64,000 nucleotides of DNA from Arthrobacter sp. OY3WO11 (GCF_001641125.1 NZ_LWLP01000001.1:2528079-2592078), one strand, 5' to 3'. Positions 41,646 through 50,120 are shown, counted from the stretch's first letter. Numbers and translations: made by a program. Notes: generated by a model from the sequence alone, not told the origin.

Positions 41646-42017
41646 GTGGAGGGCGGCGAACCCTGGACTGTTGACCGCTTCTTTGAGGGTTCCGGCACTG
41701 CCCGCGGCATCTACGATGCGGCAGAACGCATGGCGTCCGGCATAGGCCCCATGACGGTCCGCGTGTCCAGAAGCCAGGTCTCGTTCCGCCGCCGGCGGGG
41801 CTTTGCGTATCTTTGGCGTCCCGGCATGTACGTCAGGTCCGATGTTCCTGTTGTGCTGTCGCTGGCGCTTCCGTTTGAGATCGCCTCGCCCCGGTTCAAG
41901 GAGACAGCGCACCCTGCCCGCGGGACCTGGATGCATCACCTTGAACTTTTGGACATCAGCCAACTCGACGGCGATGTGGAGCAGTGGATGCGCCAGGCAT
42001 ATGAGGCTGCCGGCTGA
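41646..42017 (+). CDS. DUF5655-domain protein
   Basis: 123 aa, GTG start. The pattern PWTVDRFFEGSGTARGIYDAAERMASGIGPMTVRVSRSQVSFRRRRGFAYLW ... VLSLALPFEIASPRFKETAHPARGTWMHHLEL is typical of DUF5655, a small domain of unknown role found alone or with DUF4287. It is probably cotranscribed with PNPOx C and so under its DosR-like box. Confidence 0.78.
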   Translation: MEGGEPWTVDRFFEGSGTARGIYDAAERMASGIGPMTVRVSRSQVSFRRRRGFAYLWRPGMYVRSDVPVVLSLALPFEIASPRFKETAHPARGTWMHHLELLDISQLDGDVEQWMRQAYEAAG

Positions 42018-42055
42018 GTGCGCGGGCCTGACCGCTGCGCGGGTGGGACGGTTTA

Positions 42056-42069
42056 GAGTCCTTAGGCCC
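42056..42069 (+). promoter_or_regulatory. DosR-like box for the GyrI-like gene
   Basis: GAGTCCTTAGGCCC. CAGGCT at 42093-42098 begins 30.5 bp from the centre; six bases then ATG. Confidence 0.76.
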
Positions 42070-42104
42070 TGTCAGGCCCGGTGCCGGCGGCGCAGGCTGG
42101 AGCT

Positions 42105-42575
42105 ATGAATGACTCTGGCGCGTACCCTAGGAAAGTACACCTCCCTGAGCAGCCGGTCGCCGTCGTCCGTGAACGCGTTCGGATGGACGCACTGACGGAT
42201 TTCTTCGGCAGGGCCTTCGGGACGGTCATGGCAGCAGCCCAGAAGCAGGGTGCGGCCCCCGCCGGCCCTCCTTTCGCGCTTTACCGGGGAAAGCCGGGCG
42301 AGACCATTGACGTGGAAGCCGGCTTTCCCATGGCCGGGAACTTCAGGGACGCCGATGGAGTGGCCGGCGGGACGCTGCCGGAAACTGAAGCCCTTGAGGC
42401 CATGCATACCGGGCCCTATGACACCCTGGAAAACACCTACAACGCGGTTCTGGGCCAGATGCAGGCGGAAGGCCTCACCCCGGGGGACATCATGTGGGAG
42501 TACTACCTGAGCGACCCCGAAACGGAACCCGACCCCGCAAAGTGGCAGACACGGGTCATCTGGCCCTTCGCATGA
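42105..42575 (+). CDS. GyrI-like small-molecule-binding protein
   Basis: 156 aa. The pattern VHLPEQPVAVVRERVRMDALTDFFGRAFGTVMAAAQKQG ... GPPFALYRG ... VEAGFPMAG ... MHTGPYDTLENTYNAVLGQMQAEGL ... WEYYLSDPETEPDPAKWQTRVIWPF is a GyrI/BmrR C-terminal effector-binding domain without a DNA-binding domain. Such stand-alone proteins bind or hydrolyse small electrophiles. The ATG lies 12 bp after CAGGCT and lacks a Shine-Dalgarno, so the mRNA is probably leaderless. Confidence 0.85.
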   Translation: MNDSGAYPRKVHLPEQPVAVVRERVRMDALTDFFGRAFGTVMAAAQKQGAAPAGPPFALYRGKPGETIDVEAGFPMAGNFRDADGVAGGTLPETEALEAMHTGPYDTLENTYNAVLGQMQAEGLTPGDIMWEYYLSDPETEPDPAKWQTRVIWPFA

Positions 42576-42597
42576 CTGCCCGGCCCCAGGAGGTCCT

Positions 42598-42804
42598 GTG
42601 AGAATCCTCGTTGCCTATGCAACCCGCCACGGCGCGACAGCCGGCATCGCCGAACGCATGATCCGGCTCGCTCCCGCATCAAAGGAAGCCTTGCCGCCCG
42701 GTGATTTCCGCGATTGGGACGCCATCGACACCGGGGCGAATGAAATCGCTGCGGAACTGAAGTCCGGCGGGGAACCGGTACCCGACGCAGGGCAGGCGGC
42801 CTAG
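42598..42804 (+). pseudogene. Flavodoxin-domain remnant with internal deletion
   Basis: 68 aa. The N-terminal 20 residues (MRILVAYATRHGATAGIAER) are the FMN phosphate-loop start of a flavodoxin-type protein like protoporphyrinogen oxidase HemG; the end (GDFRDWDAIDTGANEIAAEL) resembles that family's C-terminus. About 100 residues between are missing, in frame. Good Shine-Dalgarno (CCAGGAGGTCC) and GTG start survive, so it may still be translated. It follows the GyrI-like gene by 22 bp and overlaps the end of the convergent gene by four bases. Confidence 0.65.
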
Positions 42805-43124
42805 CTTCCTCCGCCGCTGCGCCTGAAAGTCAGCTCCCAGGGTCTTTGGCCACGGCTGGCCTCCGACCACCCATCCCTTGCTATCTGCTGGCGGAGCTCA
42901 GCGAGACTCCCTTCCATCCCCGGGGCCCACTGTTCTTCCGGCGGGGTGGCCCCCAGTGGAGGGCCGGAGAACGTGTCGCTGACATAGAGCCTGCGGTTGT
43001 CGTCCGTCTTCCCCACAAACCTCAGCTGGGTCCGCCCGTACTGTGACCCCAGGGTGTACAGGATGCGGGCCCACCAGGAACTGGACGCGGCATCCTCCAA
43101 CTCGATCTGCAGCTTTTGTTCCAT
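42801..43124 (-). CDS. Hypothetical protein under a DosR-like box
   Basis: 107 aa: MEQKLQIELEDAASSSWWARILYTLGSQYGRTQLRFVGKTDDNRRLYVSDTF and an Arg-rich end (LTFRRSGGGS). Soluble; no family recognised. The ATG is chosen because TAGGCT lies 13 bp upstream and a box lies 30.5 bp before that; no Shine-Dalgarno, so probably leaderless. An ATG eight codons earlier would begin inside the -10 element. Confidence 0.75.
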   Translation of the reverse strand: MEQKLQIELEDAASSSWWARILYTLGSQYGRTQLRFVGKTDDNRRLYVSDTFSGPPLGATPPEEQWAPGMEGSLAELRQQIARDGWSEASRGQRPWELTFRRSGGGS

Positions 43125-43160
43125 GCAAACCAGCCTAGGAGCGGCCACCTGGCCCCACTA

Positions 43161-43174
43161 GAGACTTAGGTCAT
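43161..43174 (-). promoter_or_regulatory. DosR-like box for the 107-aa gene
   Basis: Gene-sense ATGACCTAAGTCTC. TAGGCT begins 30.5 bp from the centre. Confidence 0.68.
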
Positions 43175-43280
43175 GCCGTCATACGGAAACGGGTCCAGAG
43201 GCACTACCGCTCACGGCGGTACCGGCAGGACGTTCACTTATTCCTGCACTCCCGTCCGCCATCCAACGAATTGCCGTTAC

Positions 43281-43294
43281 GGGACTTTGGCCCC
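43281..43294 (+). promoter_or_regulatory. DosR-like box for the YegP-ABC unit
   Basis: GGGACTTTGGCCCC, one of the best copies. CAGAGT at 43318 begins 30.5 bp from the centre; transcription should start near 43330, giving a 5' UTR of about 115 nt. Confidence 0.75.
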
Positions 43295-43445
43295 TAATGC
43301 ACAGCTGCGCTCTCTGGCAGAGTGGGTGACAGCCCGAAACATGCACTATGGCTGGGGATCGTGTCTGGGCTGCTGCACCGGATGTCAGCGGGCAGATGCG
43401 CTCCACACACAGTTGGAGGCAAGATGCTTAAGGGAGCGCAAAATT

Positions 43446-43718
43446 ATGGCGGGAACGTTCGAGCTGTTTGCCGATGAGGATTCGCGGATCAGGTTCAGGC
43501 TTGTTGCGCCGGATGGAACTGTGCTGGCAGTCTCCGGGCAGTACCGGGACAAGTACCAGGCTGCCGCCGCTATCGAGGATGTCCGTGAGTGTGCCGGTAC
43601 GGGTTTGATCAGTGACCTCGCTCCTGCGCCCGGACTGGCAAAGGCCAGGACTCCCAGGCGCCCGCACCGGGTCCGCCCGTACATGCCGAACAAGGAAAAG
43701 TCGCTCGGTGCAGCGTAG
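43446..43718 (+). CDS. YegP-like DUF1508 protein
   Basis: 90 aa. MAGTFELFADEDSRIRFRLVAPDGTVLAVSGQYRDKYQAAAAIEDVRECA is one DUF1508 repeat (family usually 60 or 110 aa), followed by a basic tail (RTPRRPHRVRPYMPNKEKS). The ATG has AAGGGAGC upstream; longer frames toward 43173 cross the promoter. Function unknown. The ABC ATPase gene starts 15 bp after its stop. Confidence 0.82.
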   Translation: MAGTFELFADEDSRIRFRLVAPDGTVLAVSGQYRDKYQAAAAIEDVRECAGTGLISDLAPAPGLAKARTPRRPHRVRPYMPNKEKSLGAA

Positions 43719-43733
43719 AAATGCGTTGCGCCC

Positions 43734-44696
43734 GTGACGGCTGACGTCCAGACGCACCGGGCCCAGGTTCTGGGCGTCAAAGGCCTGGTCAAGCACTATG
43801 GTGCCCACACCGTCGTCGACGATGTCTCCTTTCATATCGGCGCCGGTGAAACGTACGGGCTGCTGGGCCCTAACGGCGCAGGCAAGACCACCATCATTTC
43901 CATGGTGTCCGGGCTGATTCCCGCAGACGCGGGATCCATCGAGCTGGCCGGTTCGGCAATGACTCCGGCGAGCACGCGGGTGAAAGGCCACATTGGCCTG
44001 GTCCCGCAGGAACTCGCCATCTACCCTGACCTGACGGCGAAGGAAAACCTCCTGTTCTTCGGCCGGCTCCAGGGCCTTCACGGCAAGGAACTGAAACATC
44101 GCACCGGGGACGTCCTGGAGCTCATTGGCCTTGCGGACCGGGCGGGCGAGCAAACCAAGAAGTTTTCAGGCGGGATGAAACGCCGGCTCAATATCGGCAT
44201 CGGACTGTTGCACCGGCCAACCCTGCTGATCCTGGACGAACCAACGGTAGGAGTGGACCCCCAGTCCCGGAACTCGATATTGGAATCGGTGGAAGGGCTT
44301 GCCACGGAGGGCATGGCTGTTCTCTACACCACCCATTACATGGAAGAAGCGGAACGCCTGTGCGACCGGATAGCCATCATCGACGAAGGGCGGATCCAGG
44401 CGGAGGGCACCAGGGGTGAACTGGTGGAGCTGACCGGAGGGGTGGACCGCATCGACCTGCACGGGAGCGGAAACACCGGTGCCGCTGCCACGGCGCTGCG
44501 GCGGCTTCCGGGCGTACAGCATGTCGACGGCGACGCATCGGGCCTGACGCTCACGGTGCACAACGGCCCGGGCCTCCTCGCCCCCATTGTGGCCGAAGCG
44601 GGCGGAGCGGGGATGGCGTTGAGCTCCGTGGAGATCGTCCGGCCCGATCTTGAATCCGTCTTCCTGCACCTGACCGGCAAAGCCCTGCGGGACTGA
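43734..44696 (+). CDS. ABC transporter ATP-binding protein (ABC-2 export type)
   Basis: 320 aa. Walker A GPNGAGKTT, signature FSGGMKRRLNIG, Walker B LLILDEPTVGVDP, switch His in YTTHYMEEAERLCDR. The C-terminal extension (about 235-320) is typical of DrrA/CcmA-type exporters. It powers the two permeases that follow at once. GTG start. Substrate unknown; related systems export drugs, lipids or polysaccharide parts. Confidence 0.92.
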   Translation: MTADVQTHRAQVLGVKGLVKHYGAHTVVDDVSFHIGAGETYGLLGPNGAGKTTIISMVSGLIPADAGSIELAGSAMTPASTRVKGHIGLVPQELAIYPDLTAKENLLFFGRLQGLHGKELKHRTGDVLELIGLADRAGEQTKKFSGGMKRRLNIGIGLLHRPTLLILDEPTVGVDPQSRNSILESVEGLATEGMAVLYTTHYMEEAERLCDRIAIIDEGRIQAEGTRGELVELTGGVDRIDLHGSGNTGAAATALRRLPGVQHVDGDASGLTLTVHNGPGLLAPIVAEAGGAGMALSSVEIVRPDLESVFLHLTGKALRD

Positions 44697-44697
44697 C

Positions 44698-45870
44698 GTG
44701 CGCGGACTGTGGACGATGGTCGCCAACGACCTCCGGCAGCGGATCCGCGACAAATCCGTTGTGATCTTCTCCCTCCTTGTCCCCCTGGCACTCATGGCAG
44801 TCCTGAATCTGTCCTTCGGCGGCTTCGACAGCGGGAGCGCCACCCTGAAGCCCGCCGTCGTCATTGCCAGCTCGGAAGACAGCGGGCAGCTTGGCGACGC
44901 ACTCCTGGAAGCGGTGGAGTCACTGCCCATCATGGACGTGACCGTCCGGAAGGTCGCTGCCGGCGATGTCAGCCGGGAAACTAAAGCCACCGGAGCCGAC
45001 CTTGGCATTATCCTGCCGGCGGAATTCACGGCCGCAGTGACGTCCGGACAGGCGCTTTCAGTCCAGGTCGTTGAAGGGGATTCGGCCGGCCTTGAAACCG
45101 ACGTCCTGATTTCCGTGGTGGACGGTCTCCTGGAGCAGTTCTCGGCGGGCACGGTGACGGCAGAGGCAGGGAATATCGCCGGTCTCCCCCACGACGTCCT
45201 CGGCGGACTTGCCCAGCAGGCCGCTGCAGGCACGCCTGCCCTGACATTATCTGAAGGCCAGGCGTCGGCCGGGCAGCTCTCACTGAAGGGAACGCTGGTG
45301 GCGGGCCAGGCCGGGCTCTTCCTGCTCTTCACCGTCGGCTTCGGGGTCCTGGGACTCCTGGCGGAGAGGGAGGAGGGCACGCTCTCCAGGCTGCAGGCAG
45401 CCCCGGTGACTCCCGGGACGATCATTTCTGCGAAAGCCCTTGTGGGATTCATCCTTGGCGTGGTTGCAACAACAGTCCTACTCACTGCCGGCAGCGTGCT
45501 GTTTGGTGTCTCCTTCGGCTCACCGGCTGTGGTGGCACTCCTTGTCCTGGCTGTGGCCGCGGCCGCCACGAGCCTGACGTTCATCGTTGCCCGCCTGGTC
45601 CGCAGCGCGGAACAGGCCAACATCGCCCAGTCCATCGTAGCCATGCTGCTGGGCATTGCCGGCGGAGCGTTCTTCCCCATCGAAGCCTCGGGGTTCCTGG
45701 CCACGTTGATGGACCTAAACCCCATTGCCGCCTTCATCCGCGGCTTGGGCATCACCGCCGGCGGAGGCGGAATCGCTGACGTCGCCACCCCCCTCGCCAT
45801 CATGCTGGGCTTCGCCGCCGTGTCCACCCTGGCGTCCCGCCTGCTCCCGGACAGGGGTGTCCGGGCATGA
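44698..45870 (+). CDS. ABC-2 type permease, first subunit
   Basis: 390 aa, GTG start. One N-terminal helix (VVIFSLLVPLALMAVLNLSF), a large extracytoplasmic domain (about 45-195), then five helices including FLLFTVGFGVLGLLAEREEGTLSRLQAAPVTPGTII, the ABC-2 permease signature. It begins one base after the ATPase stop, and its end overlaps the next permease by four bases. Confidence 0.9.
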   Translation: MRGLWTMVANDLRQRIRDKSVVIFSLLVPLALMAVLNLSFGGFDSGSATLKPAVVIASSEDSGQLGDALLEAVESLPIMDVTVRKVAAGDVSRETKATGADLGIILPAEFTAAVTSGQALSVQVVEGDSAGLETDVLISVVDGLLEQFSAGTVTAEAGNIAGLPHDVLGGLAQQAAAGTPALTLSEGQASAGQLSLKGTLVAGQAGLFLLFTVGFGVLGLLAEREEGTLSRLQAAPVTPGTIISAKALVGFILGVVATTVLLTAGSVLFGVSFGSPAVVALLVLAVAAAATSLTFIVARLVRSAEQANIAQSIVAMLLGIAGGAFFPIEASGFLATLMDLNPIAAFIRGLGITAGGGGIADVATPLAIMLGFAAVSTLASRLLPDRGVRA

Positions 45871-47033
45871 GAAGCATCTTTGGAATCGCCATCGTCGAGG
45901 TAAGGCTCTTCCTGCGGGACAGGTCCAACATCTTCTTCGTCTTCATCTTTCCCCTCCTGCTGATCCTGCTGCTGGGCTCCCAGTTCGGAGCCAACAGCGG
46001 CCAGGCACGCGTTGCCCTGTCCGGTGGTTCAGGCACCGGGTTGGCGAAGGCCCTTTCGGAGCAATTGAAGGAAGACGGTGTCCAGGTGTCCTCCGCCGGA
46101 GCCGCGGCGGTGCGCGACCAGCTCAGCCGGGGAAGAGCCGACGTCGGGATCTTCATCAGCGACGACGACTCCGCGGCTTTCGCAGCCGGCCAGCCGGCTG
46201 ACCTTGAGGTGCTCATGGCTTCGCAATCAGCCGCACAGGCCGTGCTCCAGGAGGTACGGGCCTCCATCCAGGCCGTGAGCACGGAACGAAGGCAACGGTC
46301 CCTTCTCGAATCAGCGGGAGTGGGCGCGCCGGAAGCGGCAACCGCGTTGGAGCAGGCGAAGGAATCCGTGCAGCAACCCCGGGTGGAGCTGGTGGACACC
46401 AACGACGCCACGCAGGTCTTCCAAGGACTGGGCCGGTTCGACCTGGGTGCCGCGCAGCAGCTCCTGCTGTTTGTCTTCCTGAGTTCACTCACGGGTGCCG
46501 CCACCCTGATCAAAGCCCGGCGTTTAGGAGTCATAGCCCGCGTCATGGCGGGCCCCGTTTCAAGCTGGCAGGCGCTCGCAGGCCAGGCGCTGGGGCGGTT
46601 TGGCATTGCGGCCGTCCAGGGCGGTTACATCATGCTTGGAACGGCGTTGCTGTTCGGCGTTGACTGGGGAGACCCGCTGCCAGCGGGGATAATTTTGGCG
46701 TTCTTCTGCGCCGTCTCGGCCGCAGCAGCAATGGTGGTTGGCTCGGTGATGGATAACGACGCCGCCGCGTCCGGTGTGGGGGTGGGCCTGGGTTTGGTGC
46801 TGGCAGGGCTGGGCGGTTCCATGGTGCCGCCGGAGTTCTTCTCCGAGACGCTGCAGGCAGTGTCCCGGGCGACGCCGCACCGCTGGGCGTACGATGCTTT
46901 CGCGGATATCCAACGGCATGACGGGACCCTGGCGGATATCCTTCCGCAGCTCGGCGTCCTCGCCGCGATGGCACTGGTACTTCTGGCGCTCGGGTCGTTC
47001 CTGCTGCAGCGGAGCCTCAGCCGGCCGTTGTGA
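45867..47033 (+). CDS. ABC-2 type permease, second subunit
   Basis: 388 aa with the same layout as its neighbour: N-terminal helix (IFFVFIFPLLLILLLGSQFG), extracytoplasmic loop, and a C-terminal membrane domain with LLLFVFLSSLTGAATLIKARRLGVIARVMAGPVSSWQALAGQALG. It probably forms a heterodimer with the first permease. The start overlaps the previous stop (ATGA). It ends close to a convergent gene without an obvious terminator. Confidence 0.9.
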   Translation: MRSIFGIAIVEVRLFLRDRSNIFFVFIFPLLLILLLGSQFGANSGQARVALSGGSGTGLAKALSEQLKEDGVQVSSAGAAAVRDQLSRGRADVGIFISDDDSAAFAAGQPADLEVLMASQSAAQAVLQEVRASIQAVSTERRQRSLLESAGVGAPEAATALEQAKESVQQPRVELVDTNDATQVFQGLGRFDLGAAQQLLLFVFLSSLTGAATLIKARRLGVIARVMAGPVSSWQALAGQALGRFGIAAVQGGYIMLGTALLFGVDWGDPLPAGIILAFFCAVSAAAAMVVGSVMDNDAAASGVGVGLGLVLAGLGGSMVPPEFFSETLQAVSRATPHRWAYDAFADIQRHDGTLADILPQLGVLAAMALVLLALGSFLLQRSLSRPL

Positions 47034-47060
47034 GTCCTGATGTCCGGCCCATGCCCGCGT

Positions 47061-48521
47061 TCAGAAACTGGACGAACTGCCCGAGCCGGAAAAACTCCCG
47101 CCGCTGCTTCCGTAACCGGTGGTGCTGCCGCCTCCGCCCCTGGCGGAGCTGACGCTGCTGACTCCCGTATTGAGCCCGGAGTTGAAGGTGGCCACGGAGA
47201 AGAAGTGGTAAGACGGATATACGGTGCCCAGGATGCTTGGCTCGTAGCTACGCCGGCGCTTGTGGTTGAGTCCGTCCTGGGCCGCCTCCATCTCCTTGCG
47301 CATCAGCTGCGCTTCGCGTTCGTTCTTCGCGAATCCCTCAATGACTGTCTGGGCATGGTTTTCCAGGAGCACGGCCAGCCGGGACCGGGCGTCGTAGAGG
47401 CGGTCGAGCGCCTTTTCGGGGCTGATTTTTTCCTCGGCGAGCTCCGCCGTCCACTGTTCTATGTCCCGGAGGCTCTGCTCCCGGAAGGACCGCAAGGCCG
47501 CCGCGGTAGCCGCGTCCCCCTGCCCGTGGCGCTTGGTGAGGAGTTGCTCCAGCCCGGCGAGATCCTTGCGGAAAGGGGCGAGTTGACGGTCCCACGCGGT
47601 AGGCCACGTGCCGGCCTTGTTGAGGAGGGCGTTGGTGTCGGCGATGACGTCGTCCAGGGCGTCAAGCTCCGAGGCTGCGTCTGCGTATTCCCGGGCGAGC
47701 TTGAGATTCTTGCGCCGGCCGAGCTCGCGTCCGGACAGCGCGTGCACTTTGTTGGAGAGCCCGCTGGCGGCGTTGTACCGGTTCAGGAAAGTGCGGTGCT
47801 TCTCAAGGACGTGGCCACCATACCGGGAGGCTTCGGGAATGGTGCCCGCGTTCAGCTCTGTCACTTCAAGGTCCATGCTGACATTGGCGTAGCTTTGGTC
47901 ACCACGCTCAATCTCTTTCCGGCTGGAGGACCTGGTAACGGCCCGCACGATGATCCAGGCGGCGGCACCCAGTGCTGCTGTTCCTGCGGTCACCCAGGCA
48001 GTGATCAGGAAGGCTGCGGACCGGTACCACGGCTGGTTGATGAGCTCGGCCGCACGGCGGACCCCCGCGACGGTTCCGTCCGTCCACTGAGCGTCTTGGA
48101 GGAGATCCTTGGCCGCGTCCTGGATGTCGTTCCGCTGCTCAAGGGACACCTTCCGGTCTTCGCCCATGTAGGTTCCAACCTGGCGGCCCACCGGGTCAAG
48201 GGCAAAAATGAAGAGCCCATCGGCCCACTTCTGCCCGTCCGCGCTGATCCACTCCGGATGCTCACTCCGGGCAATCCTCAGGACCTCTTCGTTGAGGTTG
48301 TCCTCGGTCCTGCCGTTGTAGGTGTAGATGGCAACCCGCGTGGGCTCGTAGAAGTCAATCCCCTCCAGGGCAGGTACAAGCTTATTCCGGTCCAGGACCC
48401 CGGCAGTGTCCTCCACTTGCACAGACACCGGCGGATCAGCGAAGGCAACCGCTGCTCCGGCCGGCAGCAGCGCTGCCAGAACCAGCAGCAGGCCCACAAA
48501 CCTCTGCACTGCGGTGTTCAT
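47061..48521 (-). CDS. TPM-domain (TLP18.3/Psb32) membrane protein
   Basis: 486 aa. Signal peptide (FVGLLLVLAALLPAGAAVAFA), extracytoplasmic TPM domain (VEDTAGVLDRNKLVPALEGIDFYEPTRVAIYTYNGR ... ADGLFIFALDPVGRQVGTYMG), one membrane helix (AAFLITAWVTAGTAALGAAAWIIV), then a long cytoplasmic coiled-coil region and a Gly/Ser-rich end. Function unknown; TPM domains occur in membrane-protein maintenance factors. The ATG follows AAAGG at 10 bp. Longer in-frame reading upstream enters the SDR gene and is not coding. Confidence 0.85.
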   Translation of the reverse strand: MNTAVQRFVGLLLVLAALLPAGAAVAFADPPVSVQVEDTAGVLDRNKLVPALEGIDFYEPTRVAIYTYNGRTEDNLNEEVLRIARSEHPEWISADGQKWADGLFIFALDPVGRQVGTYMGEDRKVSLEQRNDIQDAAKDLLQDAQWTDGTVAGVRRAAELINQPWYRSAAFLITAWVTAGTAALGAAAWIIVRAVTRSSSRKEIERGDQSYANVSMDLEVTELNAGTIPEASRYGGHVLEKHRTFLNRYNAASGLSNKVHALSGRELGRRKNLKLAREYADAASELDALDDVIADTNALLNKAGTWPTAWDRQLAPFRKDLAGLEQLLTKRHGQGDAATAAALRSFREQSLRDIEQWTAELAEEKISPEKALDRLYDARSRLAVLLENHAQTVIEGFAKNEREAQLMRKEMEAAQDGLNHKRRRSYEPSILGTVYPSYHFFSVATFNSGLNTGVSSVSSARGGGGSTTGYGSSGGSFSGSGSSSSF

Positions 48522-48550
48522 CTGAGTCAACCTTTTGCTCCCCTGCGCGC

Positions 48551-49039
48551 TCACACGGCGTTCCATCCGTTGTCGGAGGGAAGCACTACGCCATTGATGT
48601 TGGAACCGTCCCGGCTGAGAAGGAAGGTGATCCCGGCGGCGACTTCCCCGGCCTCCGCGATGGGCGGCACGTTTGCCTGGAGCAGGGGGCCAAGGACCTC
48701 GGCGCCAAGCTGGGACTTGAATTCCGCGTGGATGTTGGTCCTGGTGCCGCCGGGGGCTACTGCATTGACCCGGATGCCGCGGCGCCCGTACATGACTGCC
48801 GAGCTGCGGGTCAGGCCGATCAGGGCGTGTTTGGAGACGGTGTACACGAACCCAAGCTCCGCGTAGTCGGCCACCAGCTTGTCCAGCCCCTCCCCGCTCA
48901 TGTCGGTGGCAATTACCCGGCCGCCTTCGCGGGCAACGCGCACGGCAGATGCGCGTCCTATCCCGGAGGCCGCGCCGGTGACGATGACGGCCTGGCCCTC
49001 GAACCGGCCCGGTGTGATGTTTTCCTGCCACACAACCAT
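48551..49039 (-). pseudogene. Short-chain dehydrogenase with internal deletion
   Basis: 162 aa instead of about 250. The NAD-binding start is intact (VIVTGAASGIGRASAVRVAREGGRVIATDM), and YTVSKHALIGLTRSSAVMYG with the C-terminus (GIRVNAVAPGGTRTNI) is present. Everything between strand 3 and the Tyr-x3-Lys motif, including the NAG motif and catalytic Ser, is missing in frame: the junction is DYAELG-FVYTVSK. Shine-Dalgarno GAGGAGCACCC is intact, so a protein may still be made but can hardly be an active dehydrogenase. Confidence 0.75.
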
Positions 49040-49157
49040 GGGTGCTCCTCAATCCTCAGCACGTGTTGCTTCCCGCTGCTGTGTGGTGCTCTGCTTGGAT
49101 GAGCGGTTACACAGGAACCCCCGCCATCATCATGCAGTGCCAGAAGAAGTCACCACA

Positions 49158-49171
49158 GTGCCGAAAGTCCC
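49158..49171 (-). promoter_or_regulatory. DosR-like box oriented toward the truncated SDR gene
   Basis: On the minus strand GGGACTTTCGGCAC. CATGAT begins 30.5 bp from its centre on that strand. It lies too close to the divergent USP start (22 bp) to fit the usual spacing for that gene. Confidence 0.6.
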
Positions 49172-49192
49172 CTGACCAGGAGCGCAGAAGCT

Positions 49193-50065
49193 ATGCAGGA
49201 TTCAAGGTCCATCGTTGCCGGCTATGACGGTTCGGCTGAAGCTGCAACCGCCATCCATTGGGCGGCGGAGCAGGCGCAGCTGCGCAACCGCCCCCTTCTT
49301 GTGGTGCACTGCTCCCTCTGGCCGCTGCTGACCAGGAACCTCGGCCCCGTTCCTGGTGTTGCGGACAGCGGGCTGGAGCGGGCGGCGCAGGAAATTCTCC
49401 AGGAGGGGATCGCCCGTGCCGAAGCAGCGGCACCCGGGCTGAAGGTTGAAGGCACCCTGTTGCACGGACTGCCAGCGTCGTACCTCGCCGAGATCTCTTC
49501 CGGGGAGGAGATGATCGTCGTCGGCAGCCGGGGCTTGGGCGGGTTCCTGGGCCTGCTGGTGGGGTCCGTGAGCCTGGAACTGGCGGCCACCGCAGCGTGC
49601 CCGGTCGCAGTGATAAGGCCAGATCTTCACCCTGGCGGGCCCGTCGTCGTCGCGGTGGACGGAACGGGGTCCCCCACGGCGCTGGAGGAAGCCTGTGAAC
49701 TCGCCTCGGCCTGGGCGACGGGCCTCACCGTCGTCCACGTCCAGCACACACCGCCAGGATTCGGGCATCGGCAAATGCCCGGCGCCGAAGCTGCCGCCGG
49801 GGATGTCCTCAGTTCTGCCCTCGGCCGTGCCCGCACCCTGGCCCCAGCCGTTCCTGTCGAGGGAAAGGTGCTCACCGATACGTCAGTGGCCCATGCCATC
49901 CTCAAAGCCTCGGAAGGTGCACGGATGCTGGTCGTGGGCACCAAGGGCCAGGGGCTCCTCAGGGAGACGATAGGTTCCACCGCCCATGCTGTCCTGCACC
50001 ACGCACGTGGCCCGGTCCTCATTTCACGCCGCGGCACAACCGCCCGCATCAGGGAAGAACAATGA
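49193..50065 (+). CDS. Tandem universal stress protein
   Basis: 290 aa, two Usp domains. First: SIVAGYDGSAEAATAIHWAAEQA and VGSRGLGGFLGLLVGSVSLELA (G-x2-G-x9-GS). Second: VVVAVDGTGSPTALEEACELA and VGTKGQGLLRETIGSTAHAVL, one residue short in the loop. Shine-Dalgarno AGGAGCG precedes the ATG. It resembles mycobacterial Rv2623-type proteins. It lies divergent from the truncated SDR. Confidence 0.92.
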   Translation: MQDSRSIVAGYDGSAEAATAIHWAAEQAQLRNRPLLVVHCSLWPLLTRNLGPVPGVADSGLERAAQEILQEGIARAEAAAPGLKVEGTLLHGLPASYLAEISSGEEMIVVGSRGLGGFLGLLVGSVSLELAATAACPVAVIRPDLHPGGPVVVAVDGTGSPTALEEACELASAWATGLTVVHVQHTPPGFGHRQMPGAEAAAGDVLSSALGRARTLAPAVPVEGKVLTDTSVAHAILKASEGARMLVVGTKGQGLLRETIGSTAHAVLHHARGPVLISRRGTTARIREEQ

Positions 50066-50120
50066 ACCTCATGGGAGCACTGTTCGTAGCTGGATTGGTT
50101 CATCGGGCACGATGGGAGCC

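Noticed and set aside
47040..48866. 608-codon plus-strand frame
   Set aside because: Antisense of the TPM-domain gene and the truncated SDR; no conserved features.
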